From assembly GCF_002994745.2 (NCBI RefSeq), contig NC_037092.1, positions 15,181,501-15,245,500 of the forward strand: DNA of 64,000 nt, read 5' to 3'. This DNA comes from Rosa chinensis (lineage: Eukaryota > Streptophyta > Magnoliopsida > Rosales > Rosaceae). This document shows, piece after piece, positions 1-9,529 of the stretch (position 1 is the stretch's first letter; each line of letters starts with the position of its first letter). The translations under genes were made by a program, and so were the position numbers. The notes below the pieces were generated by a model. It made no database searches. It was given only the letters and a program-made list of their open reading frames with translations, and was not told the DNA's origin.

Positions 1-403
1 CAATTTTACTTCATGTTTTCAAGGACAGACCAATATTCTACATAAGTTTTAGGCCTTACATACAAACCTTTTCTTCATCAGACAATGATTTGAGAAAGCT
101 AAATTTCCAAGAATTTGGAAAGCTACTGCAGGAAAAGAAATTGTAGAGCAACAATGACAAATACTCATGTTGGCAAGATCAAAGTAAGGGATGTAGAAGC
201 ATGTATTTGTATATAGTGTAAGTTTCTACAGCAGGAAAACTCCAAAGTAAACACAACATTCCAAGCTAACTCCATAGTTCTACAACATAATCAAGAAGAA
301 ACTATTATTGATGCACAGCAAGTATGCAGCCAAATAGTTCAAAGGAAAACATACAAAGATGTATCTAGAGTGATGGTCTAGAATCTAGACCATCAAAAAA
401 TAC

Positions 404-523
404 CTTGATGTAAACATTTTCTGCAGCTCTTTCCTCTTCGCTCAGTATCTTTCCACTGCTTGACATCCTCTGAGAGAAAAACCTTGCAGCCAACCTTGAT
501 GCCATTGAAATCAATTATCCTAC
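404..523 (-). pseudogene. captured first coding exon of mitochondrial ATP-synthase inhibitor IF1-like protein
   Basis: Reading leftward, an acceptor (TTTCCAG) at about 524 is followed by 18 leader bases, an ATG at 505 and 34 codons ending at a GT donor at 403. The peptide has a basic mitochondrial-type N-terminus (MASRLAARFFSQRMSSSGK) followed by ILSEEERAAENVYIK, the start of the plant IF1 family (small inhibitors of the F1 ATPase). The reading frame is clean. The second exon, with the conserved KMEQERLEKL-type helix, is not present in bases 1-403. Because the exon lies inside a CACTA element next to another captured fragment, a captured exon is more likely than a working gene; a real gene running off the left edge remains possible. 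Confidence 0.6.
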
Positions 524-1642
524 CTGGAAAGGATATTGTGGATTAGAAAAATTCTAAAGAAAACATATATATTGTAATTTGTTATATCAATTTTTTAACA
601 TAAATACAGCAACAGACCAAAAAACAGGGAAAAAGACTGTATTCGGAAAGCATAACAATCAACAATTCAACATAGAACCTCTTATTTAACCGAAACTTCC
701 GTATTTCTTTTAACTAGTTGATTAATCAACAACAAATTCCAACGAAAGACCTTAAATCTATTGATAATAGCTTTTGTTTAATCATATTCAACATGCAACA
801 ATTTAATGCTTTTCTTGAAATGGTTGGTCCTGCACTGCCAAAACATCAGTGTCATAACGCAGTCTGAGCACGCTCAACCCCCAATAAAAAAAATCATAAT
901 AACTGCATTAATAATAATGCAGTGCAAAAGGAACAAAATGCCATGGCCTGCTTGATGCATAACAATTGGATTCGAATCTTGAAAATACACAGAAACCAGG
1001 ATCAAAGTAGCTTAACAAGTATAAACTCTAACTCATAAAACAAGCAAGCTCACGAACTTTCACTACCTATAAATAGATTCACTTCACAGCCTCATCGTTC
1101 CAAGAAAATTTACAAATAAATTAAACACAAAAACTAAAATAAAATTGCAGAAGCATAGTCTATCATGAACTAAAATAGCTTCAAGAAAAAGCTAAATTGA
1201 ATGCCTGAGCTTCTAATTTCATGCACATCGAAAGCCTGAACTAAAAGACAGATTTACGAGCAGTGAGCGTTTAGTACTGACTTTCAACCTACCACTCTCA
1301 TGTTCCTTTGTATGAGACAAAGTATATACAAAACGGAGTTGAATTGCAACCCGACTCATATGAACAAAACAAGAAGCTGTCTCACATTATTGTATAATAT
1401 TAAACTGAATCCAAGAAAGTATGATACTTGCCAAGAAAAGAAATTAGAAAGTAAGATACAAATTCAGCAAAAACAAACATCATTAGATATTATCATATAG
1501 CTAAACCAGTACTGCATTTTCTCACTTTTGCATGCTTGATCAGTCTACTAGTCTAGTAATAAGTCAAACACCCTGAGTAACAACTTAGAATCCATGAATA
1601 TGGTTAAAACAGTTATCTCTAATAGTATTCATCTTAACTTAC

Positions 1643-1975
1643 TCTGATTTCCCTGACTTCGCCTTAAATTGCTCTTGGATGTCCTTTATAAGAAGCCCAT
1701 TTGCACCCAACGCTTTTTCTTCACTCTGCCTCCCAGTTACTAGAATCAGGATACCATCCAGGCCCAATAATTTGTTAAAGCTGTTTTCCTGCTTGCTCTG
1801 TGCCTCTGTGGTACAGAAGAGTCAGCCTCATCTTAATTTCATTTTTAATAATCTGATCATATAGTGCACCAAGATATTCCTCAGGTAGATCCTTGCCATC
1901 ATCTATTCCTCAGTTGTTACGTATGAAATCAGCCTTGGTCATTTGGATAATCAGCCAATGCAGTATTAGCACACA
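1643..1975 (-). pseudogene. BIG-type ARF-GEF (Sec7 domain) gene fragment
   Basis: On the minus strand this reads KADFIRNN, a stop, then GIDDGKDLPEEYLGALYDQIIKNEIKM, a frame change, then KQENSFNKLLGLDGIL and EKALGANGLLIKDIQEQFKAKSGKSE, and ends at a GTAAGT donor (1642). These are hallmarks of the C-terminal half of the Sec7 domain and the segment after it in plant BIG proteins (brefeldin A-inhibited ARF-GEFs, acting in post-Golgi traffic). The in-frame TGA replaces the arginine of the conserved RNNRGIDDG motif, and at least one frameshift follows, so the piece cannot encode the domain. It lies on the same strand as the IF1-like exon inside the CACTA element, consistent with capture of a genomic fragment. 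Confidence 0.8.
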
Positions 1976-2179
1976 GATTCGTTTTCTATTTAGGAATTTG
2001 AATTCTTTAAGAGAGAACAGAATGTACAAAGCAGGGTTAATGAATCAACTGAACTTCAAATATTTTAGCTGAAAAACCAAACAACAGCTCCCCTAACAAG
2101 AAACAAAGAAGGAAACAACATCTCCCCAATTTAAATTAGCAAAAATAAAAAAGTCTGCAAGCAGTGAAGGCACCGCACA

Positions 2180-2860
2180 AGAAGGTTTGCAAGAATGAGA
2201 TCTCAGACCTGGGGCTGAGATCCGCCATGTTGGAAACTGAAAAGTTCTAGCAAGATTCAAGCCCTTGCGATACTCATAAAACTCAACAAGATGATCAGCC
2301 TAAAAAACAACAAAGCATAAAGGAATTACCTCAACACCAGTGACCCGGCCGTTGAATCGGGTTCAACGAGAGAGGAGACTGAATTGAGATACCAAAAAAA
2401 AAATCCCTGAACCCTCTGCACTTGCTTTCAAAGTTGTAACCACCGACGAAAGCAACAACCACCATCGCTGAAAGATCTGAAGAACCCTAGAGGCAACCCA
2501 TTAGGTTTTCTTCCCTTTGCTATTTCCCAGATCGAATAATCTAGCTAGAGGGAGAGATGGTTTTGATCGGGGTTTGTCAAAGAGAAAGAGCTTTGGTTGA
2601 GGTTTGTCAAAGAAGAGAGAGGATTTGGGAGAGTGAGGTTTTGGCTGTAGGGAAAGAGGAGAGAGGTCTAGGTTTTGATCTGATAGATTTCTGATTTCAA
2701 CACCTTGTAGAACAGAGATATGGTTGAAGTGAAGAGGCACTGATAGTTGTCGAGAGAGAGAGTGAGGCGCTGTTGAGAGATTGAGGAGCTGTGGGTATTT
2801 TTGTTATTCTTTGCTCAAGTGTTAGGGCTTCAAGCCCGGCTATATTAATTTGGACAAAGA
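2180..2860 (-). promoter_or_regulatory. leader/promoter-like region of the CACTA element's internal transcription unit
   Basis: Read leftward from about 2860, an A/T-rich stretch with TAATATAG is followed by a CT-rich leader (2400-2760) of the kind common in plant 5' UTRs. A small open frame of 79 codons (2740-2501) occurs in it but resembles no family I know. A plausible donor (GAG then GTAATTCC) is at about 2329. A plausible acceptor at about 2244 precedes a short frame starting MADLSPR. The region lies between the element's subterminal repeats and its captured exons, as the leader does in the element at 39826. Assignment as promoter plus leader is inference. Confidence 0.35.
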
Positions 2861-3300
2861 CTCACACAACAAAATTTTATAAAAATGTGGTCTGAATGCA
2901 GCCATTTTAAATTTGGGATTTGTCTTCAATCAATTTGACTTCCCTCTTTGGGGAGGAAGAGAAAAATAGTGGTGGGAAATCTCCCTCCTTCAGCCAAACA
3001 TATTGATCAGACCACAGTTTTATTATTTTTCGTCGTATGATTAATAGATGTTGGGGGAAAAATTTGGGGTTTGAGATAGGGTTTGGCACCACTTACATGG
3101 TGGGAAACTTGCCGCTCAATTTTTTATGCATCACACAATGGTTTTGTCCTTAAACGCCTTCTGAACTAATTCATAAGCCGATATCAGACGACATATTTTA
3201 TAAAAACGACGTCCGAAAAAATAAAAATTAATCAGACGACGGAAAAGTATGATGCGTCGTGTGAGAGGCGTCGTCTGATTCAATTTTTGTAGTAGTGTCT

Positions 3301-3854
3301 TCTTCCCAAAAAGGCCTACATTTTAGACTAAATTCAATTGTTGAACACTTGAACTCTCAGGTTCTTATCTCTCCGCTTCTGCATTCCCACACTTGTGCAT
3401 AATTGTATTAAAAAAAAATTTTGGGCTTCACCTAAAGAGACACATGAATACGTAGCTCACCCCATTTTCGGATCTTAGATCCGCCACTGGTTGCATGGAA
3501 AAAAGGCTAGAAAATATGTGGGAATTAAGATGTCATTCATAGAAATTCCTTGTGACAAGAGACTTTAGGCTGTGGCCTTGTGCTTTTGGTCCCCTATTGT
3601 CGCCTAGTTTGATATTTCTCAAATCTCAACCCATTTTACAAGTTGGATCGCGAGTATTAATCATTTGAGAAAGTTGGGATATTGCATGGATAGAAGTCAT
3701 CTTTATAATTGGGCGGTGAATAGGTGATGGATGAGTGAGTAAAGGAGGTGCCCTGCGTCTTAGATTTCTCAATCACATCACTAAAGACTTTGAAGAGTCC
3801 GTCTCTCAAACAAAACAAAAGAAGACTTTGAATAGTCATTTCGCGTATTAGCAA
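3301..3854. other. intergenic; hAT-like terminal remnant ending at 3489
   Basis: No coding potential was seen. The stretch ending at 3489, read on the minus strand, starts CAGTGGCGGATC and continues into a sequence typical of the ends of plant hAT-derived repeats with CAGTGGCGGA termini. The other end was not found and may have been displaced by the CACTA element to the left. The bases from 3490 to 3854 show nothing else recognisable. Confidence 0.3.
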
Positions 3855-4143
3855 CCATATTATGATGTTAGTGTGTTTATTATTTTTTTATTCAAAAAAT
3901 AAAGGATTAATTTGAGTTTACCCCTCTGAAGTTTGGAGGTGTCATCATGTCACCCCCTCTATTTTCAATTTTGAATTTTTACCCCCCAAACTTTCCAAAT
4001 TCAGTCAGCCGTGCCCAATTTATCAGATTCTGTCTAAATTGGTCGTTAACTTCGATAATGGGGCCCACTTTGAGGGCTAAAATGGTCATTTCAAGACAAA
4101 AAAAATCAAAACAAAAAAAACCCTCTTTAAGGGCTAATCCGAC
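3855..4143 (+). repeat. left inverted repeat of the MULE-like element
   Basis: It pairs in inverted orientation with 7872-8145. Conserved blocks include the CCCCTCTATTTTCAATTTTGAA region, the CGTGCCCAATTT region and the AAAATGGTCATTTCAAGAC region. The copies differ by many substitutions and small indels, so this is an old pair. A CT-rich microsatellite follows directly on the inner side (about 4155-4270). Confidence 0.7.
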
Positions 4144-4159
4144 GTCGTGTCATCATGTC

Positions 4160-4195
<36 letters not shown>

Positions 4196-4282
4196 TCTCT
4201 CTCTCTCCCCCTCTCTCTCCCCCCCTCTCTCTCTCCCCCCCTAACCATTTCCTCCTCTATTCTCTCTCTTTCTCACCACCAC

Positions 4283-4604
4283 CATGCTCCCGACCAAGAC
4301 GACGCCATGCTCCCCAAAGGCGACATCTCCTCCTCCTCCCAAGTCGACGTCGTTGACGAGGACGACGATAAATGTCATCTACTCCGCCTCTCCTTTCTCC
4401 ATCTCCAATTCCCTCCCCATCGCCATAGTCACCGCTTCTTCCACCGTCACTATCGCGGTCCCTACTCCGCTCATCACCACTGCGCGGGCGACGACCACGA
4501 CGGCGACAGTGGTTACTGTTATTCCTCCGCCAAAAAATGTTGCATCTCGAGGGCCAGCTCTTTTGGATCAGATCAGTTCAGAGCCTAGTTTGAGGGCTTT
4601 GTGA
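4283..4604 (+). other. low-complexity P/T/S-rich open frame, no family recognised
   Basis: An ATG-initiated frame of 106 codons follows the CT microsatellite. Its product is rich in Thr, Pro, Ser and Ala with no domain. A second overlapping frame is also open. Open frames in all phases are expected in CT/CCG-rich sequence, so coding potential is doubtful. It may be part of the 5' region of the captured MTV1 fragment just downstream. Confidence 0.2.
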
Positions 4605-4661
4605 TTCGTTACCGCTTTTTTGATTTCCAAGTTGGGGTGTTTTGTGTTTGGATTGGGAATC

Positions 4662-4863
4662 ATGGATTCGAGTCGGAGAGCTATGGATTCGAGTGAGATG
4701 GTCGATGCAGCTGCGTCGGATGAAGACAATGTCGCTCCCATTTACGAATTGGAGGAGATTTGAGGCATTTGCCAGCTGCTCAGGTCCTTTCATGGCAGTA
4801 TCGTCAAGGAGATGTCTGAGTTTGTATTGAAGCCTCTTTAAAAGCCCAATCGTTAAACAGAAA
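4662..4863 (+). pseudogene. first-exon fragment of MTV1-like VHS/ENTH-domain protein (AP-4 accessory, vacuolar transport)
   Basis: From the ATG at 4662 the frame reads MDSSRRAMDSSEMVDAAASDEDNVAPIYELEEI, then an in-frame stop within a 6-base insertion, then ICQLLRSFHGSIVKEMSEFVLK. A deletion follows, and in a shifted frame KSPIVKQK ending at a GTATCC donor (4864). This matches the start of plant MTV1 (Modified Transport to the Vacuole 1), where the VHS-like domain begins with a KLEEICxLLRSSH motif. One stop and one frameshift make it non-coding. The intron that follows contains a solo LTR. Being enclosed by long inverted repeats, it is probably a fragment captured by a MULE. Confidence 0.7.
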
Positions 4864-4877
4864 GTATCCAATTTCTT

Positions 4878-7489
4878 TGTGATGACCTGGATTTTCGTTA
4901 TTTAATTTTGGTAATTAATAATGGACCAGTTGTACGAATAATTGTTATTGTGCTTTATTCGTAAGTTGTATGTGAAGTGGAATGGTTTTCGTAAGTATAA
5001 TTATTCGAATTTCACAGTTTAGGGGGTCGTGTGAAGTTTGACTTTTTATACGTTGGGATTATCCAAAAACTTCCTTCACGAAAGTTGTAGAACGAGTTGA
5101 TACGAGTTCGTGAACATGCGGAACGCATCAATCGGAGTTCGTATGAGGAAGTTATGGCTTTCGGAAAAAGTTTCCGTTTTAGTATAAATAGAGAAAATCA
5201 AAAAATATCTTCATAATTTTCATTTCCTTTTCCGGAAAGCATTTCTTCTCTCTCTCTCTTGTCTTTCGGCTGCACCTTCAGTGCCTAAGTTTTACGTCTG
5301 ACCCGACCCGAATCCGGCTGACTCGACTCGGCTTTTCCGGCGAACTCCGGCGGTTTTCGGGGGTGAAACGCTTCAGATCAGATCGTCTCCTTACTCTGGT
5401 CGTCCCTCTGCCATCCTCTAGCGGCGATTCTCACCCACGGCGGTGCTAGAAGGCGGCGAACCTTGAGGTATTCGGACCCGACAGAAAAACGTAGCTCCGG
5501 TGACGGCACGGCTTCAAGTTTCCTTCTTTGGCTTCGTGGGAACCTTTTGGATCAATCTATGGTGTTTGTTTGGATCGATTTATATGGAAATCGGTTCAAC
5601 TTGGATTAAGCAAATTCAAAACTTGTGAGGTAGTTTTCGATCCTTTATGCTTGTTTTCTTACTTCGAGCTAGTTATGAAAATTCACAAGCATGCTTAGAT
5701 GAACAGCTTTAATGTTGGGAGTTTTGTGAAATATTGAGTTTTGACCGGCGGTGTTGTGCCACCGCCTGTGGTGGTAGTCTTGTGGCTTTCCGGCCATGTA
5801 GGGAACTGTTTTTGATATTATATATGTTCTACTCGTTGATACGAGCATTTTGATATATATTATGCAAATTTTGGAGTTCGTATGGATTTGTTATGATTTT
5901 TACCGTTTCATACCGCTGGATTTATTCAATCTTTGAGGATTCGAGTTTCCGATCGACTTGTGGTTTGGACATATCGATCGTGGAAGTATTCTGGAGACTT
6001 TGGGAGGTCTCGGATGTGGTTTTGTCTAGATTGGCGCCACTTTGGGGATTTTAGTTCAAAACAGGGGTTTCGGACTTAAATCAAATGTGAATCATTACTA
6101 AGTTGAACCGTATGTGATTAAATAATGGACGAAGTATTTTGGATGTTTATTTTGTGGATTGGCTGCTTTGTTCAATATTGAAGACGCAACGGGAGTTTTG
6201 AGGTGAGTAATCTCACAAGGTTCATTATGAACGGAATTACTATTATTGTTTTGGCGTTAATTATTTAACTGCAAACTATAGTTGATATGAGTAGGCATTC
6301 CTGAGCGAATGACTACGTTTATAAATATTTACATGAAATATATATATTCTTGTGGATGATGTGTGATGAATAATATGCATGATGGTGTTCATATTATTGT
6401 TGAATGCGACTTTTCATGGAAACAATATTGTGGAAAAAGATGTTTTCTATTGTTTGAAAAGTATTGAGTTTGATGTTACATTTTTTAGTCAAGCATGACT
6501 CATTTTAAATGTATTGGTCCTTGTACCAAGGGTCACAGATGGTGAGTAGAGATAGGAAAAGCCGAAACTAGATGTTTGTAACGTTTTTAGGTCAGGTGCG
6601 ACTTACTTAACGTTTGATTTTGAGACCAGAATGGGTCTAAAGGTCATATGTCATAGATGGTGACCTTGATGTTTGATTTTATGACCAGATGGGGTCTGAA
6701 ATCATATGTCACAGATGGTGAGCAAGGCAGGAAATAGGTAATCACGTCCTTGGCCGGACGAGCGGTTACGATTTCAGTAGAGCTCTAGTCTGTCTGCCAT
6801 TATAGCTTATGGGGGTAACGGTCGAGGTTGCTGGAGACTCATAAGTATGTAGTTCAAAGGAGAGTTCCGAGAGTATTCTTCTTTTATTGTCTAGATGAGA
6901 CTTGAATTGCTTCTTGATGGTTAAGTTAGCAAATAGAACATTGTCACAGCGGTGACTTATGTTGTTCTTTCGGTGGAAAGGATATGGAAGGTTAGAAGGA
7001 ATCATGGTTGCATGGTTTCCTTAAGCTGATGTGTGTGAGTTGTTGATTGATGTTCATGAGTTACTCATACGAGCTTTCATAAGCTTACCAGGTTTGTTGT
7101 GTGGCAACCCGGTGCACTGTTCAATGGTGTAGGGGTTAATCCTGCAGGTCAGGGTAATCGTGGCTGAAGCTGAGGTAGCTTGTTGGTAGCAGAACAGGTA
7201 TGAAGCAAATTTTGTTGGCTTTGTCATTGTTATGACTTCCGCTATGTAGTAAGCTCTGATGAGCATTTACGTTTTATTTTGTGATGACAATTTAATTCGT
7301 AAGTTTTGTGTAATATGTGACTCTGTGGAGCGAGTCAATATTGGAATTGTGGTTTCAGGGCATCAATATGTACTTGGTTTAAAGGGAAAATGTCTCCATG
7401 TATTTTGTATTGATGATTGAACGATCGCGCATGTATAATTATGAGATTATATATCGATTCTTATTGTGTTGAAAATCAGGGGCGTGACA
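4878..7489 (+). mobile_element. solo LTR, 2612 bp, TSD TTCTT
   Basis: The segment starts TGTGATGACC and ends GGGCGTGACA, so it has TG...CA ends. It is flanked by the 5-bp direct repeat TTCTT at 4873-4877 and 7490-7494. A TATA box (TAGTATAAATAGAG) at about 5190-5204 fits an LTR promoter. No internal retrotransposon genes, primer-binding site or second LTR is present, so it is a solo LTR left by recombination between two LTRs. The length suggests a Ty3/gypsy family, but the lineage cannot be fixed from the LTR alone. It interrupts the captured MTV1 intron. Open frames inside are short and without recognisable domains. Confidence 0.85.
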
Positions 7490-7494
7490 TTCTT

Positions 7495-7871
7495 CTTCTT
7501 GCTTTGCATGGCCTGATTATTATTTTGAGGTAGATTTTCAGGTCTGTGCTGGATTGATGGAAGCTGAGACAATTTTCACTGAGACAATTTTCACATTGGG
7601 TTTTTGTTTCACACAAACTAGGAATTTCATGTTTGAGTAATTGGCATTTGTGGGTTACTGGGATTAATCTAATGGGTCCATATGATGTGAAATCATGTTA
7701 AGGATTGAAAATTAGATGATACAAAAAATTTAGGCTGGTTGCATGTGACGTTTTAGCTGGATTTTTTTGTTGTGGCTTTAGAGAGAGAGAGAGAGAGAGA
7801 GAGAGTGAGAGAGAGAAGGAGCTGAGATGAGGATAATGGGGATGGTGGAGCAGAGGCCAAGAGGCCAAAAC
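7495..7871 (+). other. remainder of captured MTV1 intron/flank with GA microsatellite
   Basis: This stretch follows the solo LTR and precedes the right inverted repeat. It has a (GA) run at about 7782-7816, the inverted counterpart of the CT run inside the left repeat. No coding motif was recognised. Confidence 0.4.
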
Positions 7872-8145
7872 GACGTCAGATTAGCCCTTAAAGAGGTTTT
7901 TTTTTTTTGGTTTTTTTTGGTCTTGAAATGACCATTTTAGCCCTCAAAGTGAGCCCCATTATCAGAGTTAACGACCAATTTAGATGGAATCTGAGAAATT
8001 GGGCACGGCTGACCGAATTTGGAAAGTTTAGGGGTAAAAATTGAAAATTGAAAATTGAAAATAGAGGGGGTGACATGATAACACCCCCAAACTTTAAGGG
8101 GGTAAACTGAAAATAAATAATGCATACTAACATGTTAATGTGGAT
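7872..8145 (-). repeat. right inverted repeat of the MULE-like element
   Basis: This is the reverse-complement partner of 3855-4143. A triplicated GAAAATTGAAAATTGAAAAT block at about 8040-8062 replaces the single copy in the left repeat. The open frames across it are by-products of the low-complexity sequence. Confidence 0.7.
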
Positions 8146-8265
8146 TATTTCCTTATATATAATTCTGAATGTACAGAATTTGGAACAGCTGGGTATGCTT
8201 TTTGGCCGTTGCAATAAGTAACTCCCCTGTTGATCATCTGGGCATCTGGTTTGGTAATCCTGGCA

Positions 8266-8478
8266 GGGTTTTTTGCACCAACAGTGTCTGAAGACTTGGG
8301 TGACTGACAATATGATACCCGAACTTACAAAGTTATCAAAGTAATACCCAGACTTAATTTTTCTTATCAACATAGTACCTACGGTCAATTTCCGTCTCAT
8401 CGCCGTTAATCCTGACTACGTGTGATGCACGTGAGTAGCAAAATGAGGGCAAAAAAGACTTTTTCACTCCATCAAACC
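8266..8478 (-). repeat. left terminal inverted repeat of the nested MULE
   Basis: Inverted partner of 18240-18444. Shared blocks include GACTGACAATATGATACCCG, AACTTACAAAGTTATCAAAG and TAATACCCAGACT. The two copies differ at many positions, so the MULE is old relative to the copia at 29998. Confidence 0.8.
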
Positions 8479-9442
8479 CTGAATAAATAAATTCAAAATT
8501 AAAAATAACTTGTTTTTCTCTCTCCTCCCGAAACTCCATGTTCATCATTTTTTTTTTTATCAACCATGTTCATCATCTTAAATGCAGCAAAAAAGCAACC
8601 AAAAAAAACAAAAAAAAATCCCAGCAAATGTTGATGTTCTTAAATGTTGGATCATAATTCATATACATATTTGTGCCCTAAAACATGGAAATTACTTATT
8701 CTAAAGTCCAATTTAATGTTGACTAATCTAATTCCATTATTTCCCTAATCTTGTACTTTTACTTAACCTTTGTGTTTATTTATATATATTTATATTGTTT
8801 TCCTTATCATGATAGAGAAGTATAGAAATGAACTAAAAAGTCAACCTCAACATATTTTCTTACTCCAACTAGGAGAAAGCAAGCACTATGCCAATAACCT
8901 CATCAGACGACAGAGCTCAGATGACAGACAGGTTGGTTTCTGTCATCTGATATAATTTAACGACAGACAATGTAAAAACTGTCGTCTGAATATAGCAACA
9001 TACCATGATAAGTTAGTTTTGAGAATTAAGTTTATTTTCAAACAACAGTTATTTGTCGTCTCGTCAAAGGAGATAAATTGATTTTGTTTTGGGTCGTAGC
9101 TTCTTTTTTTTGTTTGTATTCAGACAACATATATCTGTCGTCTTCTCAAAGGAGTAAATTAGCTTTGGATTTTGTTGGAACTATTTTTTTTTGGCACAAC
9201 ATGAAGGAATTTAGTTCCAAACTTTTAATGATTTCTCTCTCCCCGACAAATTTATCAAACCAAAAAGAATGGTTTCGCGCTGCACATTTTTCAGATTCTC
9301 TCCTCACCCAATTTTCAGATTCCCTCCTCACCCATATCAAACTCCCTCTTAGCTTGCTTATTACAACAGAACAAAAAAAACAAATTGGTTTCCTCTCCTT
9401 TAACCCAAGCCCACTCAGATCTCGCCTCCTAATCTCACAGCT

Positions 9443-9529
9443 ATGTCTAAAGCTCGCGTCTCCGTCAACATCAATGTCCTCCACCGCAAGGATTTTCGGG
9501 ACTACCGAGTCCTTCATCATCCTATGGGG
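9443..9529 (+). pseudogene. captured first exon of casein kinase 2 alpha subunit
   Basis: An ATG opens 29 codons reading MSKARVSVNINVLHRKDFRD..., ended by a perfect GTAAGT donor at 9530. Plant CK2 alpha starts [20 protein letters not shown] and its first exon is also 29 codons ending in glycine at the same splice position, so the match is gap-free in length. About half the residues after position 6 have changed, including the WDYE region, so the exon has decayed. The later exons with the kinase catalytic loop are absent. A leader-like CT-rich stretch precedes it and first-intron-like sequence follows, as expected if a genomic piece with promoter, exon 1 and intron was captured. Confidence 0.75.

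Larger units (their letters stand above)
1..3297. mobile_element. CACTA (En/Spm-like) transposon, right part; left end outside window
   Basis: The right terminus reads, inward on the minus strand, CACTACTACAAAAATTG followed by CAGACGAC motifs at about 3180-3285. CACTA start bases and short subterminal repeats define this superfamily. The same subterminal motif is found in two complete elements in this window (8884-14754 and 39826-45658). The three bases after the end are TCT; the matching 3-bp target duplication would lie left of the window. Inside are a leader-like stretch and two captured host exons, all reading on the minus strand, the same layout as the element at 39826. No transposase is visible, so this copy looks non-autonomous. 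That everything from base 1 belongs to it is inferred. Confidence 0.7.
3855..8145. mobile_element. MULE-like element with long terminal inverted repeats, carrying a gene fragment (Pack-MULE-like)
   Basis: The segment is bounded by two inverted copies of a roughly 250-290 bp sequence (3855-4143 and 7872-8145). Both contain AGTTTACCCC, GTGTCATCATGTCACC-like, TTGGGCACGGCTGAC-like (or its complement) and a run near AAGGGCTAAT. Long terminal inverted repeats with a host gene piece between them are typical of Mutator-like elements. Inside are a broken MTV1 exon and a later solo LTR insertion (4878-7489), so the element was about 1.7 kb before that insertion. I could not settle the outer boundaries or a 9-bp target duplication, because the flanks are A/T-rich and may themselves belong to the repeat. 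No transposase is present. Confidence 0.5.

Noticed and set aside
4147..4356. Open frames across the CT-rich stretch
   Set aside because: Ser/Leu/Pro repeats come from a CT microsatellite that is open in several phases; no domain, and no support for coding.
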